DNA from: Eulemur rufifrons
Taxonomy: Eukaryota; Chordata; Mammalia; Primates; Lemuridae
Direction of reading: 5' to 3'
DNA: 64,000 nt
Assembly: GCF_041146395.1 (NCBI RefSeq)
Contig: NW_027182962.1
Location: 1-64,000 of the forward strand
Shown here: piece by piece, positions 26,141-38,099 of the stretch
Position numbering within the stretch: position 1 is the stretch's first letter
How the letters are laid out: each line of letters begins with the position of its first letter
Made by a program: the position numbers and the translations under genes
The notes under the pieces: model-generated
Databases searched by the model: none
Seen by the model: only the letters and a program-made list of their open reading frames with translations
What the model was told of the DNA's origin: nothing

Positions 26141-27813
26141 TACCTTTAACAGATAACCCAAACCCTGAACATAACACCCAACCCTGTTCCTATTTCTCAC
26201 CTTAACACGTAAACCTCACCGTACGCCTAACTTTAACCTCTTATCGTAACGTTAATGCATAACCCATTTCCTGAGAACAACCCCTATGCCATAATTCTAA
26301 CCCTATCTCCTAGTCATCACTGTGACACCTAATCCCTAACCCTAATTCTAAACCGCTAACCCTAACCGTAACCCTACCTACAACCCTAACACTGACAGTA
26401 ACCCTTACTTCTAACACCAACGCTATGCCTAACAAAAACCCTAACCCTTGACCCTAACCCTTCACCCTAACCCCTAAGCCTTACGCTAACCCTTAACCCT
26501 AATCCTAATCCTAACCATTAAACCTAACCCTAGCTCTTAAAGCTAACCGTAAACCTTACCCTCACGACTAGACCTAAGCCTGACACTAACCTAACACCTA
26601 ACGCTAACCAGAACCCCTAAAGCTAACCCTGAACCCTATCCCTAACCCTAGCAGTGAACTTTAACCCTAAACCTAAGCCCAACCCGTAACCCTAATCCTA
26701 TCCTTTTACCCTAAAACTAACCCCTAAACCTAACCCCTATACCTAACCCTAACTCTAACCCCAATCCTAATTCTAACCATACCCCTTCATAAAACACGAA
26801 CTCCTAACCTCTAACCCTAACACTAACCAAAAACCATAATCGCTAATCCCTAACCCTAACGCTTAACCTTTAACCTAACCGTTAACCCTCACCCTAATTC
26901 TTAACACTGACCCTAACCTTCCCCTTTAACTCTAAGCCTAACCCTTAACCCTACCGTAAGGAAGACCCTTAATGCTAATGGTATCCCTTATCCCTAACCC
27001 TAACACTACAGCAAAAATAACCCTAACCTTTGATCCTTAAACCTAACCCCTAACACTTGCTTTAACCCCAAACCCTAACCCTAATCCTAAGCATTAAACC
27101 TAACCCTATCTCTTAACCCTAACCCTAGCCCTGACCCTAACGCCTAGTTCTAACCCTAAATCTAACCTCCCGCCTAATCCTAACCTTAAGTACTAATGCT
27201 AACGCTAACCTTGAACCCTAAACCTACCCGTAACCCTTAACACTAACCCTATCCGTAAACCTTAACCCTGACCCTAACCATTACCCGCACCCAAGCATTT
27301 AACCCTGACCCTAACCCTAATCCTTAATGATAACCCTAACACTAAACCCTAACCCTAAGCCCAACACTTAACCCTAATCCTATCCCTTAACCCTAACCCT
27401 AACCCTAACCCTAATGCTAACCCCTAAACGTAACCCTAACCGTGAACAGTAAGCCTAACACTAACCTCTAACACAAACCATAGCACATAACTCTAACCCT
27501 AAAACTAACCCTAAACCTAACCCTAACCCTAAACCCTAACTCTTAACCTTAACCCTAAGCGTTAACTCTCACGCTAACCTTTAATCCTAACCCTAATCCT
27601 AATCTTCAACCCTAAACCTAACACTTAACCCTAAACGTCTACCAAACCCTAACCCCTCATCTTAACCCTAACCTTAAACCTCAACCCTAAACCAAAGTGT
27701 AACCGTTAAATCTAAGAGTAACCTTTAACCCTATCCGTAATCCCTAAGCCTAAGCCCTCACCCTAACACTAAACTTCATCCTTAAGCCTAACCATAACCC
27801 TAACCCTAAATCT

Positions 27814-28015
27814 AATTCTCTGACTTCTTGCTTTCTTAGAGTTTAGAAAGCCTGCAATCCTCCCACGCCATGTGTGAAAGGAGGCTCTGCCACAGTGTCC
27901 TGCATGAAACCCAGAGGGCCATACACTGCGTGCGGTAGAGTGGGTTCCCAGCGACCATCACAGACACCTAACTTTGCCTCCTAGGGCATACAGGGCCCGT
28001 GCCCTAAGCATAAAC
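27814..28015 (+). repeat. Interspersed block, type 1'
   Basis: It shares the first two thirds of type 1. It differs downstream by CCATACACTGCGTGCGG, AGCGACCATCACAGAC and CTTTGCCTCCTAGGGC before the common ACAGGGCCCGTGCCC end. It is the middle block of HOR unit 1. Confidence 0.85.
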
Positions 28016-28774
28016 CCTACCCCTCACCCATAAGCCTAACCCACAACATAACACCTAACCCTGATCCTACTGCTCACCTTAACAGGTAAACCTCACCATA
28101 ACCCTAACTTTAACCCCATATCTTAACGTTAATGCATGACACCCTGAGAACAAGCCCTATACCGTCATTATAACCCTACCTCCTAGCTATAACCGTAACA
28201 CCTAATCCCTAATTCTGAAGCGCCAACCCTAACCTTAACCCGACCAACAACACTAATACTAACCCTAAACCGTTACCCTAACCCTACGCCTAAAAGTAAC
28301 CCTAACCGTTGATCCTTCGTCATAACCCCTAACCTTAACCCTAACCCTTAACCTATTCCCAATCCTAACCATTAAACAGAACCCTAACTCTTAACCCTAA
28401 CCCTAACCTTTACCCTAATGCCTAGAGATCTAACCCCAACACTGACCTACAGTTAACACTAACCCCAACCCCTAATGCTAACCTTAAACCTGAACCAAGC
28501 TCCTAACCCTTAACCCTAACACTATCCCTAACCCCTAAGCCTAACCCCAACTGTTAACCCTCTAACCCTCACCCTGAATCCTAACCCTATCCCTTAACCC
28601 TAACCCCTAACCCTAACGCTAACTCCAACCCTAAACCTTACCCTGGCCCCCTAACCCAGACTTAACACCTTACCCCTAACACTAACTCTAACCCTAACCA
28701 CTAATCCCTAGCACCTAACCCTGACTCGAAACCTAACCCCTAACACGAAAAACCCTAACCCCAACCCCAACCCT

Positions 28775-28962
28775 AATTCTCACACTACTTCCATTCCCAG
28801 AGTGAAGCAAGCCTACAATACAGCCATGCCATGTGTGAGATGAGGCTCCGCCTGAGTCCTGCATGGAGGTACTGTCCCAAGGCCCAGGGAATGATGTTGT
28901 GCTTTCGTGGTGACTCCGACCGCACCCCTCTCACCGTAGATTAACCAGGTCCTGTGCCCTTA
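28775..28962 (+). repeat. Interspersed block, type 2
   Basis: It is related to type 1 at its start (AATTCTCACACTACTTC, AAGCCTACAATAC, CCATGCCATGTGTGAGATG). It then has its own body (AGGCCCAGGGAATGATG, TTTCGTGGTGACTCCG, CTCTCACCGTAGATTAAC) and ends CAGGTCCTGTGCCC. It is the last block of HOR unit 1. Confidence 0.85.
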
Positions 28963-29476
28963 AACTGACCGCTAAAGCTAAGCCCTACCACCAACGCTAA
29001 CCCCTGACCCTGAAACTAAGCGCCGAGCCTAAAGCCCAACATTAACTCTAGACCCTTACCCTAAACCTAATCCCTAACCCTAATGCTAACCCCTAAACCC
29101 AACCCTAACCGTGAACAGTAAACCTAACCCTAACCCCTAACACAAACCATAGCACATAACTCTAACCCTAAATCTAACCCTAAGCCTAACCGAAAACCCT
29201 AACTCTTAACTTTAACCCTAAGCGTTAACTCTCACGCTAACCTTTAATCCTAACCCTAATCCTAATCTTCAACCCTAAACCTAACACTTAACCCTAAACG
29301 TCTACCAAACCCTTACCACTCATCTTAACCCTAACCGTAAACCTCAACCCTAAACCGAACTGTAACCGTTAAACCTAAGAGTAACCTTTAACCCTAACCC
29401 TAATCCCTAACCTTAAGCCCTCACCCTAACACTAAACTTCATCCTTAACCCTAACCATAATCCTAACCCTAAATCT

Positions 29477-29685
29477 AATTCTCAGACTTCTTGCTTTCTT
29501 AGAGTTTAGAAAGCCTGCAATCCTCCCATGCCATGCGTGAAAGGAGGCTCTACCACTGTGTCCTGCATGAAACCCACGGGCCCATACCCAGAGTATGATA
29601 GAGTGGGTTCCCGGGTACAATCCCAGCCCCCTAAACTCCCCCCGCCCGCCCAATGCAGACAGGGCCCGTGCGCTAAGCATAAACA
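29477..29685 (+). repeat. Interspersed block, type 1 (HOR unit 2)
   Basis: This is the near-identical counterpart of the block at 25,931, about 3,546 bp further on. It includes the same GGGCCCATACCCAGAG and CTCCCCCCGCCCGCC segments. Confidence 0.85.
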
Positions 29686-31335
29686 ATACCTTTAACAGAT
29701 AACCCTAACCCTGAACATAACACCCAACCCTGTTCCTATTTCTCTCCTGAACACGTAAACCTCACCGTGAGCCTAACTTTAACCTCTTATCCTAACGTTA
29801 ATGCATAACCCATTCCCTGAGAACAACCCCTATCCCATAATTCTAACCCTATCTCCTAGTCATCACTGGAACACCTAATCCCTAACCCTAATTCTAAACC
29901 GCTAACCCTAACCGGAACCCTACCTACAACCCTAACACTGACAGTAACCCTTACTTCTAACCCCAACGCTATGCCTAACAAAAACCCTAACCCTTCACCC
30001 AAACCCCTAAGCCTTACGCTAACCCTTTACCCTAATCCTAATCCTAACCATTAAACCTAACCCTAGCTCTTAAAGCTAACCCTAAACCTTACCCTCACGA
30101 CTAGACCTAACCCTGACACTAACCTAACACCTAACCCTAACCAGAACCCCTAAAGCTAACCCTGAACCCTATCCCTAACCCTAGCAGTAAACTTTAACCC
30201 TAAACCTAAGCCCAACCCGTAACCCTAATCCTATCCTTTTACCCTAAAACTAACCCCTAAACCTAACCCCTATACCTAACCCTAACTCTAACCCCAATCC
30301 TAATTCTAACCATACCCCTTCATAAAACACGAACTCCTAACCTCTAACCCTAACACTAACCAAAAACCCTAATCGCTAATCCCTAACCCTAACGCTTAAC
30401 CTTTACCCTAACCGTTAACCCTCACCCTAATTCTTAACACTGACCCTAACCTTAACCTTTAACTCTAAGCCTAACCCTTAACCCTACAGTAAGGAAGACC
30501 CTTAATGCTAATGGGATCCCTTTTCCCTAACCCTAACACTACAGCTAAAAATAACCCTAACCTTTGATCCTTAAACCTAACCCCTAACACTTACTTTAAC
30601 CCCAAATCCTAACCCTAATCCTAAGCATTAAACCTAACACTATCTCTTAACCCTAACGCTAGCCCTTACCCTAACGCCTAGTTCTAACCCTAAATCTAAC
30701 CTCCCGCCTAATCCTAACCTTAAGCCCTAATGCTAACGCTAACCCTGAACCCTAAACCTACCCGTAACCCTTAACACTAACCCTATCCGTGAACCTTAAC
30801 CCTGACCCTAACCATTACCCGCACCCAAGCATTTAAACCTGACCCTAACCCTAATCCTTAATGATAACCCTAACACTAAACCCTAACCCTAAGCCCAACA
30901 CTTAACCCTAATCCTATCCCTTAACCCTAACCCTAATGCTAACCCCTAAAGGTAACCCTAACCGTGAACAGTAAACCTAACCCTAACCTCTAACACAAAG
31001 CATAGCACATAACTCTAACCCTAAAACTAACCCTAACCCTAACCCTAACCCTAAACCCTAACTCTTAACCTTAACCCTAAACGTTAACTCTCACGCTAAC
31101 CTTTAATCCTAACCCTAATCCTAATCTTCAACCCTAAACCTAACACTTAACCCTAACCCTGTACCAAACCCTAACCCCTCATCTTAACCCTAACCTTAAA
31201 CCTCAACCCTAAACCAAAGTGTAACCGTTAAATCTAAGAGTAACCTTTAACCCTAACCGTAATCCCTAAGCCTAAGCCCTCACCCTAACACTAAACTTCA
31301 TCCTTAACCCTAACCATAACCCTAACCCTAAATCT

Positions 31336-31537
31336 AATTCTCAGACTTCTTGCTTTCTTAGAGTTTAGAAAGCCTGCAATCCTCCCACGCCATGCGTGAA
31401 AGGAGGCTCTGCCACAGTGTCCTGCATGAAACCCAGAGGCCCATACACTGCGTGCGATAGAGTGGGTTCCCAGCGACCATCACAGACACCTAACTTTGCC
31501 TCCTAGGGCATACAGGGCCCGTGCCCTAAGCATAAAC
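31336..31537 (+). repeat. Interspersed block, type 1' (HOR unit 2)
   Basis: This is the counterpart of the block at 27,814, 3,522 bp on. It differs by a few bases; for example CCAGAGGCCC here is CCAGAGGGCC there. Confidence 0.85.
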
Positions 31538-32297
31538 CCTACCCCTCACCCATAAGCCTAACCCACAACATAACACCTAACCCTGATCCTACTGCTCACC
31601 TTAACAGGTAAACCTCACCATAACCCTAACTTTAACCCCATATCTTAACGTTAATGCATGACACCCTGAGAACAAGCCCTATACCGTCATTATAACCCTA
31701 CCTCCTAGCTATAACCGTAACACCTAATCCCTAATTCTGAAGCGCCAACCCTAACCTTAACCCGACCGACAACACTAACACTAACCCTAACCCCTTACCC
31801 TAACCCTACGCCTAAAAGTAACCCTAACCGTTGATCCTTCGTCATAACCCCTAACCTTAACCCTAACCCTTAACCCTATTCCCAATCCTAACCATTAAAC
31901 AGAACTCTAACTCTTAACCCTAACCCTAACCTTTACCCTAATGCCTAGAGATCTAACCCCAACACTGACCTACAGTTAACACTAACCCCAACCCCTAATG
32001 CTAACCTTAAACCTGAACGAAGCTCCTAACCCTTAACCCTAACACGATCCCTAACCCCTAAGCCTAACCCCAACTGTTAACCCTCTAACCCTCACCCTGA
32101 ATCCTAACCCTATCCCTTAACCCTAACCCCTAACCCTAACGCTAACTCCAACCCTAAACCTTACCCTGGCCCCCTAACCCAGGCTTAACACCTTACCCCT
32201 AACACTAACTCTAACCCTAACCACTAATCCCTAGCACCTAACCCTGACTCAAAACCTAACCCCTAACACGAAAAACCCTAACCCCAACCCCAACCCT

Positions 32298-32485
32298 AAT
32301 TCTCACACTACTTCCATTCCCAGAGTCAAGCAAGTCTACAATACATCCATGCCATGTGTGAGATGAGGCTCCGCCTGAGTCCTGCATGTAGGTCCTCTCC
32401 CAAGGCCCAGGGAATGATGTTGTGCTTTCGTGGTGACTCCGACCGCACCCCTCTCACCGTAGATTAACCAGGTCCTGTGCCCTTA
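32298..32485 (+). repeat. Interspersed block, type 2 (HOR unit 2)
   Basis: This is the counterpart of the block at 28,775, 3,523 bp on. Small differences include TACATCCATGCC for TACAGCCATGCC. Confidence 0.85.
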
Positions 32486-32604
32486 AACTGACCGCTAAAG
32501 CTAAGCCCTACCACCAACGCTAACCCCTGACCCTGAACCTAAGCCCCGAGCCTAAAGCCCAACATTAACTCTAGACCCTTACCCTAAACCTAATCCCTAA
32601 CCCT

Positions 32605-34480
32605 AATGCTAACCCCTAAACCCAACCCTAACTGTGAACAGTAAACCTAACCCTAACCCCTAACACAAACCATAGCACATAACTCTAACGCTAAATCTAA
32701 CCCTAAGCCTAACCATAAACCCTAACTCTTAACCTTAACCCTAAGCGTTAACTCTCACGCTAACCTTTAATCCTAACCCTAATCCTAATCTTCAACCCTA
32801 AACCTAACACTTAACCCTAAACGTCTACCAAACCCTAACCCCTCATCTTAACCCTAACCGTAAACCTCAACCCTAAACCGAACTGTAACCGTTAAACCTA
32901 AGAGTAACCTTTAACCCTAACCCTAATCCCTAACCTTAAGACCTCATCCTAACACTAAACTTCGTCCTTAACCCTAACCATAATCCTAACCCTAAATCTA
33001 ATTCTCAGACTTCTTGCTTTCTTAGAGTTTAGAAAGCCTGCCATCCTCCCATGCCATGCCTGAAAGGAGGCTCTACCACTGTGTCCTGCATGAAACCCAC
33101 GGGTCCATACCCAGAGTATGATAGAGTGGGTTCCCGGGTACAATCCCAGCCCCCTAAACTCCCCCCACCCGCCCAATGCAGACAGGGCCCGTGCGCTAAG
33201 CGTAAACAATACCTTTAACAGATAACCCTAACCCTGAACATAACACCCAACCCTGTTCCTATTTCTCCCCTTAACACGTAAAACTGACCGTGAGCCTAAC
33301 TTTAACCTCTTATCCTAACGTTAATGCATAACCCATTCCCTGAGAACAACCCCTATCCCATAATTCTAACCCTATCTCCTAGTCATCACTGGAACACCTA
33401 ATCCCTAACCCTAATTCTAAACCGCTAACCCTAACCGGAACCCTACCTACAACCCTAACACTGACAGTAACCCTTACTTCTAACCCCAACGCTATGCCTA
33501 ACAAAAACCCTAACCCTTCACCCAAACCCCTAAGCCTTACGCTAACCCTTAACCCTAATCCTAATCCTAACCATTAAACCTAACCCTAGCTCTTAAAGCT
33601 AACCCTAAACCTTACCCTCACGACTAGACCTAACCCTGACACTAACCTAACACCTAACCCTAACCAGAACCCCTAAAGCTAACCCTGAACCCTATCCCTA
33701 ACCCTAGCAGTAAACTTTAACCCTAAACCTAAGCCCAACCCATAACCCTAATCCTATCCTTTTACCCTAAAACTAACCCCTAAACCTAACCCCTATACCT
33801 AACCCTAACTCTAACCCCAATCCTAATTCTAACCATACCCCTTCATAAAACACGAACTCCTAACCTCTAACCCTAACACTAACCAAAAACCCTAATCGCT
33901 AATCCCTAACCCTAACGCTTAACCTTTACCCTAACCGTTAACCCTCCCCCTAATACTTAACACTGACCCTAACCTTAACCTTTAACTCTAAGCCTAACCC
34001 TTAACCCTACAGTAAGGAAGACCCTTAATGCTAATGGGATCTCTTTTCCCTAACCCTAACACTACAGCTAAAAATAACCCTAACCTTTGATCCTTAAACC
34101 TAACCCCAACACTTACTTTAACCCCAAACCCTAACCCTAATCCTAAGCATTAAACCTTACCCTATCTCTTAACCCTAACCCTAGCCCTTACCCTAACGCT
34201 TAGATCTAACCCTAAATCTAACCTCCTGCCTAATCCTAACCTTAAGCCCTAATGCTAACTCTAACCCTGAACCCTAAACCTACCCATAACCCTTAACACT
34301 AACGCTATCCGTAAACCTTAACCCTGACCCTAACCATTACCCGCACCCAAGCATTTAACCCTGACCCTAACCCTAATCCTTAATGATAACGCTAACACTA
34401 AACCCTAACCCTAAGCCCAACACTTAACCATAATACTATCCTTTAACCCTAAGCCTAACCCTAACCCCTAACGCTAAACC
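32605..34480 (+). repeat. Telomere-like higher-order repeat, unit 3 (truncated)
   Basis: Only the first sub-unit is present, with its type-1 block at 33,000. It follows unit 2 until about 34,480. There the expected AATGCTAACC landmark is replaced by AACGCTAAACC and the sequence becomes irregular. From 34,480 to 36,495 the blocks lie closer together, 400-660 bp apart, and no longer follow the 3.5-kb order. Confidence 0.8.
33000..33208 (+). repeat. Interspersed block, type 1 (HOR unit 3)
   Basis: This is the third tandem copy of the type-1 block, 3,523 bp after 29,477. It carries CCATGCCATGCCTGAAAG, where the other copies read GCGTGAAAG. Confidence 0.85.
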
Positions 34481-34769
34481 TAACCCTAACCGCAACCCTA
34501 ACCCTCAATCTTGAAACTTACCATTAACCCTGACACTAACCCTTAACCCTAACCCTACTCCTAATCCTTATCCATAAGGCTAATACTGAAGCCTAACCCT
34601 GTGCCAAACGCTAAACCCAAACCTTAACCCTAACCCTGAATCTTAAACGTAAACCTAACTGTAACTGTTAAACCTAACACTAACATTTAACCCTAACACC
34701 TAACCCTAAGACTCCACCCTAACGCTAATCTTCATCCCTAAACATTACCATAATCCTACCCCTAAATCT

Positions 34770-34975
34770 AATTCTCAGACTTCTTGCTTTCTCAGAGTTT
34801 AGAAAGCCTACAAACCTCCCATGCCATGAGTTAAAGGGTGCTCTGCCACTGTGTCCTGCATGAAACCCAGGAATCCACACCCAGCGTTCAATAGAGTGTG
34901 TTCCTGGGGACAATCCTATCCCCCTAACCCCTGCCCGCTGCCCAGTGCAGACAGGGCCTGTACGCTAAGTATAAG
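34770..34975 (+). repeat. Interspersed block, type 1, diverged
   Basis: This type-1 copy is outside the regular HOR order and carries many private changes (CTACAAACCTCCC, GAGTTAAAGGGTG, CCCAGGAATCCACACC). Its closest relative in the window is the inverted block at 57,211, which occupies the mirror position. Confidence 0.82.
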
Positions 34976-35300
34976 CACTGCCCCTAACAGATAACCCTCA
35001 CCCTGAACATAACACCTAACCATGATCCTATTCCTAAACGTAAACCATAAACCTCCCCGTAATGCTAACTTATCCCCTTAAATTAACGTTAATGCATAAC
35101 ACCCTGAGAAGAAGCCCTATCCCATAATTCTAATCCTAAACCATAGTCATAACCATAACACCTCATCCCTATTTCTAAAATGAAAACCCTAACTTTCACC
35201 CTACCACAACCCTAACCCTAACCCTATCCCCTAACCCTAAGCCCTCACCCTATCACTAATCTTCATCCCTAAACCGTGCCGTAATTTTAACCCTAAATCT

Positions 35301-35500
35301 AATTCTCAGACTTCTTGTTTTCTCAGAGTTTTGAAAGCCTACAATCCTACTAAGCCATGCATGAAAGCCGGCTCTGCCACAGTGTCCGGCATGAAACCGA
35401 GAGGCCCATACACTGCGTGGGATAGAGTGTGTTCTCAGCGACCATCACAGACTCCTAACTTCGCCTCCTAGTGCATACAGGGCCCATGCCCTAAGCATAA
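35301..35500 (+). repeat. Interspersed block, type 1', diverged
   Basis: The type-1' body includes AGCGACCATCACAGAC and CGCCTCCTAGTGCATAC. The variants TACTAAGCCATGCATG and GCCGGCTCTGCC are shared with the inverted block at 56,625, its mirror partner. Confidence 0.82.
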
Positions 35501-35970
35501 ACCCTACCCGTCACCCATAACCCTAACCAGAACATAACACCTAACCCTGATCCTACTGCTCACCTCAACACGTAAACCTCACCGTAACCCTAAGTTCAAC
35601 CCCTTATCTTAACGTTAATGCATGACACCCTGAGAACAAGCCTATACCGTAATTCTAACCCTAACTCCTAGCCATAACCATAACACCTAATCCCTAATTC
35701 TGAAACGCCAACCCTAACCTTAACCCTACCAACACTAACCCTAACCCTAACTCTTAACCATAACACTAACCTTTACCCTAATGCCTAGAGATTTAACCCC
35801 AACACTGACCTACAGTTACACTAAACCTACCCTCTAATGCTAACCTTAAACCTGAACCATAAACCTAACCCTTAACCCTAACCCTATCCCTAACCCCCTT
35901 ACCCTAACTCTAACTGTTAACCCTCACCCTAACCCTCAACCCTGACCCTAACCTTAAACCTTAATCCTAA

Positions 35971-36102
35971 CCATGCGTGAGATGAGCCTCTGCCTTTGTC
36001 CTGCATGACAGTTGAAGCTCAACACCCAGGGTACGATGAAGTGGGGACCCAGCCTTGCTCCACATCCACAGTGCCCCGTACGTTAGACAGGGCCCGTGCC
36101 CT
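35971..36102 (+). repeat. Interspersed block, type 2-like, 5' part missing
   Basis: It begins abruptly at CCATGCGTGAGATGAG inside telomere-like DNA, so the usual AATTCTCAGAC start is absent. It continues through AACACCCAGGGTACGATG to ACAGGGCCCGTGCCC. The mirror partner is 55,890-56,021, exactly at 91,992 minus these coordinates. Confidence 0.82.
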
Positions 36103-36357
36103 AACACACACCGTTAAACGTAAGCCCTAACCCTATCACTAAACCAAACCCTTAGTAAGCCCTGAATCTAACGCCTAACAGTAACCCTAATCCCTGACCC
36201 TTACTCTTGCCTCTCACCGTAAACCTAAACCCAACCACTGAACATAATCCTAATCTCTAACCCTAACAGTAATCCTAACCCTAATTCTAACCTAAAACCC
36301 TAACCCCTAAACCTAATCCTAGTCCCTAACACCTAACCTTACCCTAAACCCAATTCC

Positions 36358-36495
36358 AATTCTCAGACTTCTTCAATTCAAAAACTTAAAAAAGCCTACA
36401 ATCCACCAATGCCGTGTCTGAGATGAGGGTCCGCCCCTATGTCCTGCATGACAGGCAGGCTCCAATGCCCAGGGTACTATGGAGTGGGGTCCGGG
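36358..36495 (+). repeat. Interspersed block cut by the Sat-C junction
   Basis: It starts like the other blocks (AATTCTCAGACTTCTTC, AAGCCTACAATCC, TGTCCTGCATGACAGG) and stops after GAGTGGGGTCCGGGG. Sat-C begins within a few bases (GGAGGCTTGCTAAACTCC). The downstream half ending in CAGGGCCCGTGCC is missing. Confidence 0.82.
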
Positions 36496-38099
36496 GGTCT
36501 GGAGGCTTGCTAAACTCCAGTTTGGAAGAATTGCTATAGTCATATATAGGGATGCTTACATTTACTGATAGAAAGCAACTATTGGTGTGTGATTTGTAGG
36601 CTTGCCTTACTCTAGTTTGGATGAAGAAGCTGAATCATATATAGGAATATTAGCTTTGAGTTAGAGGAAGCATCTATGGGGGGTGCTTTTTTGGCTTGTT
36701 AAACTCTGGTTTGGAAGAAGTTCGAGAGTCTTATATAGGAACGATATCATTCATTCAGAGAAAGCATTTATAGGGAGTTGGTTTGTAGGCTTGCTAAGCT
36801 CTAGTTTGGAGGAAGGCGAGAGTCATATATAGGAACGCTTACATTCACATAAAGCGTCTACGGGGGGACGGTTTCTAGGCTTCCTAAACTCTAGCTTGGA
36901 AAAAGAGGACAGTTATGTATAGGAACTCTCGGCGGGGGATTTGTGGCATTGCTAAAATCTTAGATTGGAAAAGTTGCGAGAGTCATACATAGGAATGTTA
37001 ACATTCACTCAATGAAAGCAACTATAAGGGGTGCTTTCCAGGCTGGCTACACTCTAATTTGGAAAAAGTGCGACAGTCATATATAGGAAGGCTTATATTC
37101 ACTCAGACAAAGCAATTATGTGTAGGTGTATAGTAGGCATGCTAACTCTAGTTTGGAAAATTTCGAGAGCCATGTATAGGAAAGCTTACAGTAACTTAGA
37201 GAAAGCAACGAACGGGGGTGGAGTGTAGGCTTGCTAAACTCTAGTTTGGAGGAAGTGCCATAGTCCTATATAGGAACGCTTAAATTCGTTCAGAGAAAAC
37301 AGCTGTCGGGGATTGGTTTGTAGACATAACTCAAGTTTGGAAGAAGTGCGAGAGACATATATAGGAATGTTTACATTGACTCAAAGAAAGCAACTATGGG
37401 GGAGTGTTATTTTGGCATGCCAGATGCTAGTTAGGAAGAAGTACAAGACTCATATATAGGAACGCTTACATTCACACAGCGAGAGCAACTACGGAGTAGT
37501 GTCAGGTAGACATGTTAAAGTCTAGCTTGGGAGAAGTTCCAGAGTCCTATATAGGAAAGGTAACAGCCACTTTGAAAAAGCAAGTCTTGGCGGGTGGTTT
37601 GTAGGCCTGCAAAACCCTGTTTTGGTTGAAGTGTGAGAGTCATATATGAGAACGCTTACATTCCCTCAGAGAAAGCAACGATGGGGTTGTTTGTAGGCTT
37701 ACTAAACTGCAGTTTGGAAGAAGCACGAGAATCACATATAGGAACACATACATTTTGACGCACTGAAAGTAACTATGGGATGGTGTTTTATAGGCATGCT
37801 AAACTCTAGTTTGGACGAAGTTTGAGAATCACATATAAGAAAGCTTACAGTCACTTAGAGAAAGCAAATCTCTGGGTGTGGAAAGTAGGCCTGCTAAACT
37901 CTATTTTGGTTTCAGAGTGAGAGTCATATATGGGAAGGCTTACATTCCCTCAGAGAAAGCAACGACGACGTGGTGGTTTGTAGGCATACTAAACTCTAGT
38001 TTGGAAGAAGTGGGAGAATGATATATGGGAACGCTTACATTCACGTAGAGAAAGCAATTATGGGGTGGCGTTTTTGTAGCCATGCTAATCTCTAGTTTG

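Larger units (their letters stand above)
25530..29091 (+). repeat. Telomere-like higher-order repeat, unit 1 (about 3.56 kb)
   Basis: The landmark AATGCTAACCCCTAAA recurs at 25,530, 27,412, 29,092, 30,935 and 32,605. Sub-units therefore alternate between about 1.86 kb and 1.67 kb, and two of them make one unit. Unit 1 contains blocks at 25,931 (type 1), 27,814 (type 1') and 28,775 (type 2). Private variants such as AAACCATAGCACATAACTC recur at matching positions in later units. Confidence 0.85.
29092..32604 (+). repeat. Telomere-like higher-order repeat, unit 2 (about 3.51 kb)
   Basis: This is a collinear copy of unit 1, with blocks at 29,477, 31,336 and 32,298. Long runs match unit 1 with only scattered changes; compare 26,201-26,700 with 29,745-30,240. 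I estimate identity in the mid to high nineties percent by eye. Confidence 0.85.
25261..36495 (+). repeat. Region B-left: degenerate telomere-like array (CCCTAA on +) with interspersed blocks
   Basis: About 11 kb of DNA derived from CCCTAA carries many point variants (CCCTTAA, CCCCTAA, CACTAA, CGCTAA). Perfect runs are short, about four units at most, for example near 27,385-27,412 and 31,028-31,056. This is interstitial telomere-like DNA, not an active telomere. The G-rich strand is the minus strand and points left, toward Sat-A. Eleven non-telomeric blocks interrupt it and are listed separately. I found nothing between the blocks other than degenerate hexamers. Long stretches repeat with their individual mutations intact, so the array grew by copying kilobase segments and not by adding hexamers. 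Confidence 0.95.

Noticed and set aside
29432..29686. Minus-strand frames of 62-104 codons across the type-1 blocks (also 25,886-26,200, 32,955-33,209, 57,267-57,461 and others)
   Set aside because: The C-terminal part is translated TTAGGG repeat (alternating Arg and Val) and the rest is the block. Length varies with each copy and no start is conserved. Their recurrence follows from duplication of the blocks.
25261..36495. A genuine chromosome terminus within the window
   Set aside because: Perfect hexamer runs are only about four units, the DNA is heavily degenerate and interrupted by blocks, and other sequence lies on both sides. It is interstitial telomere-like DNA.
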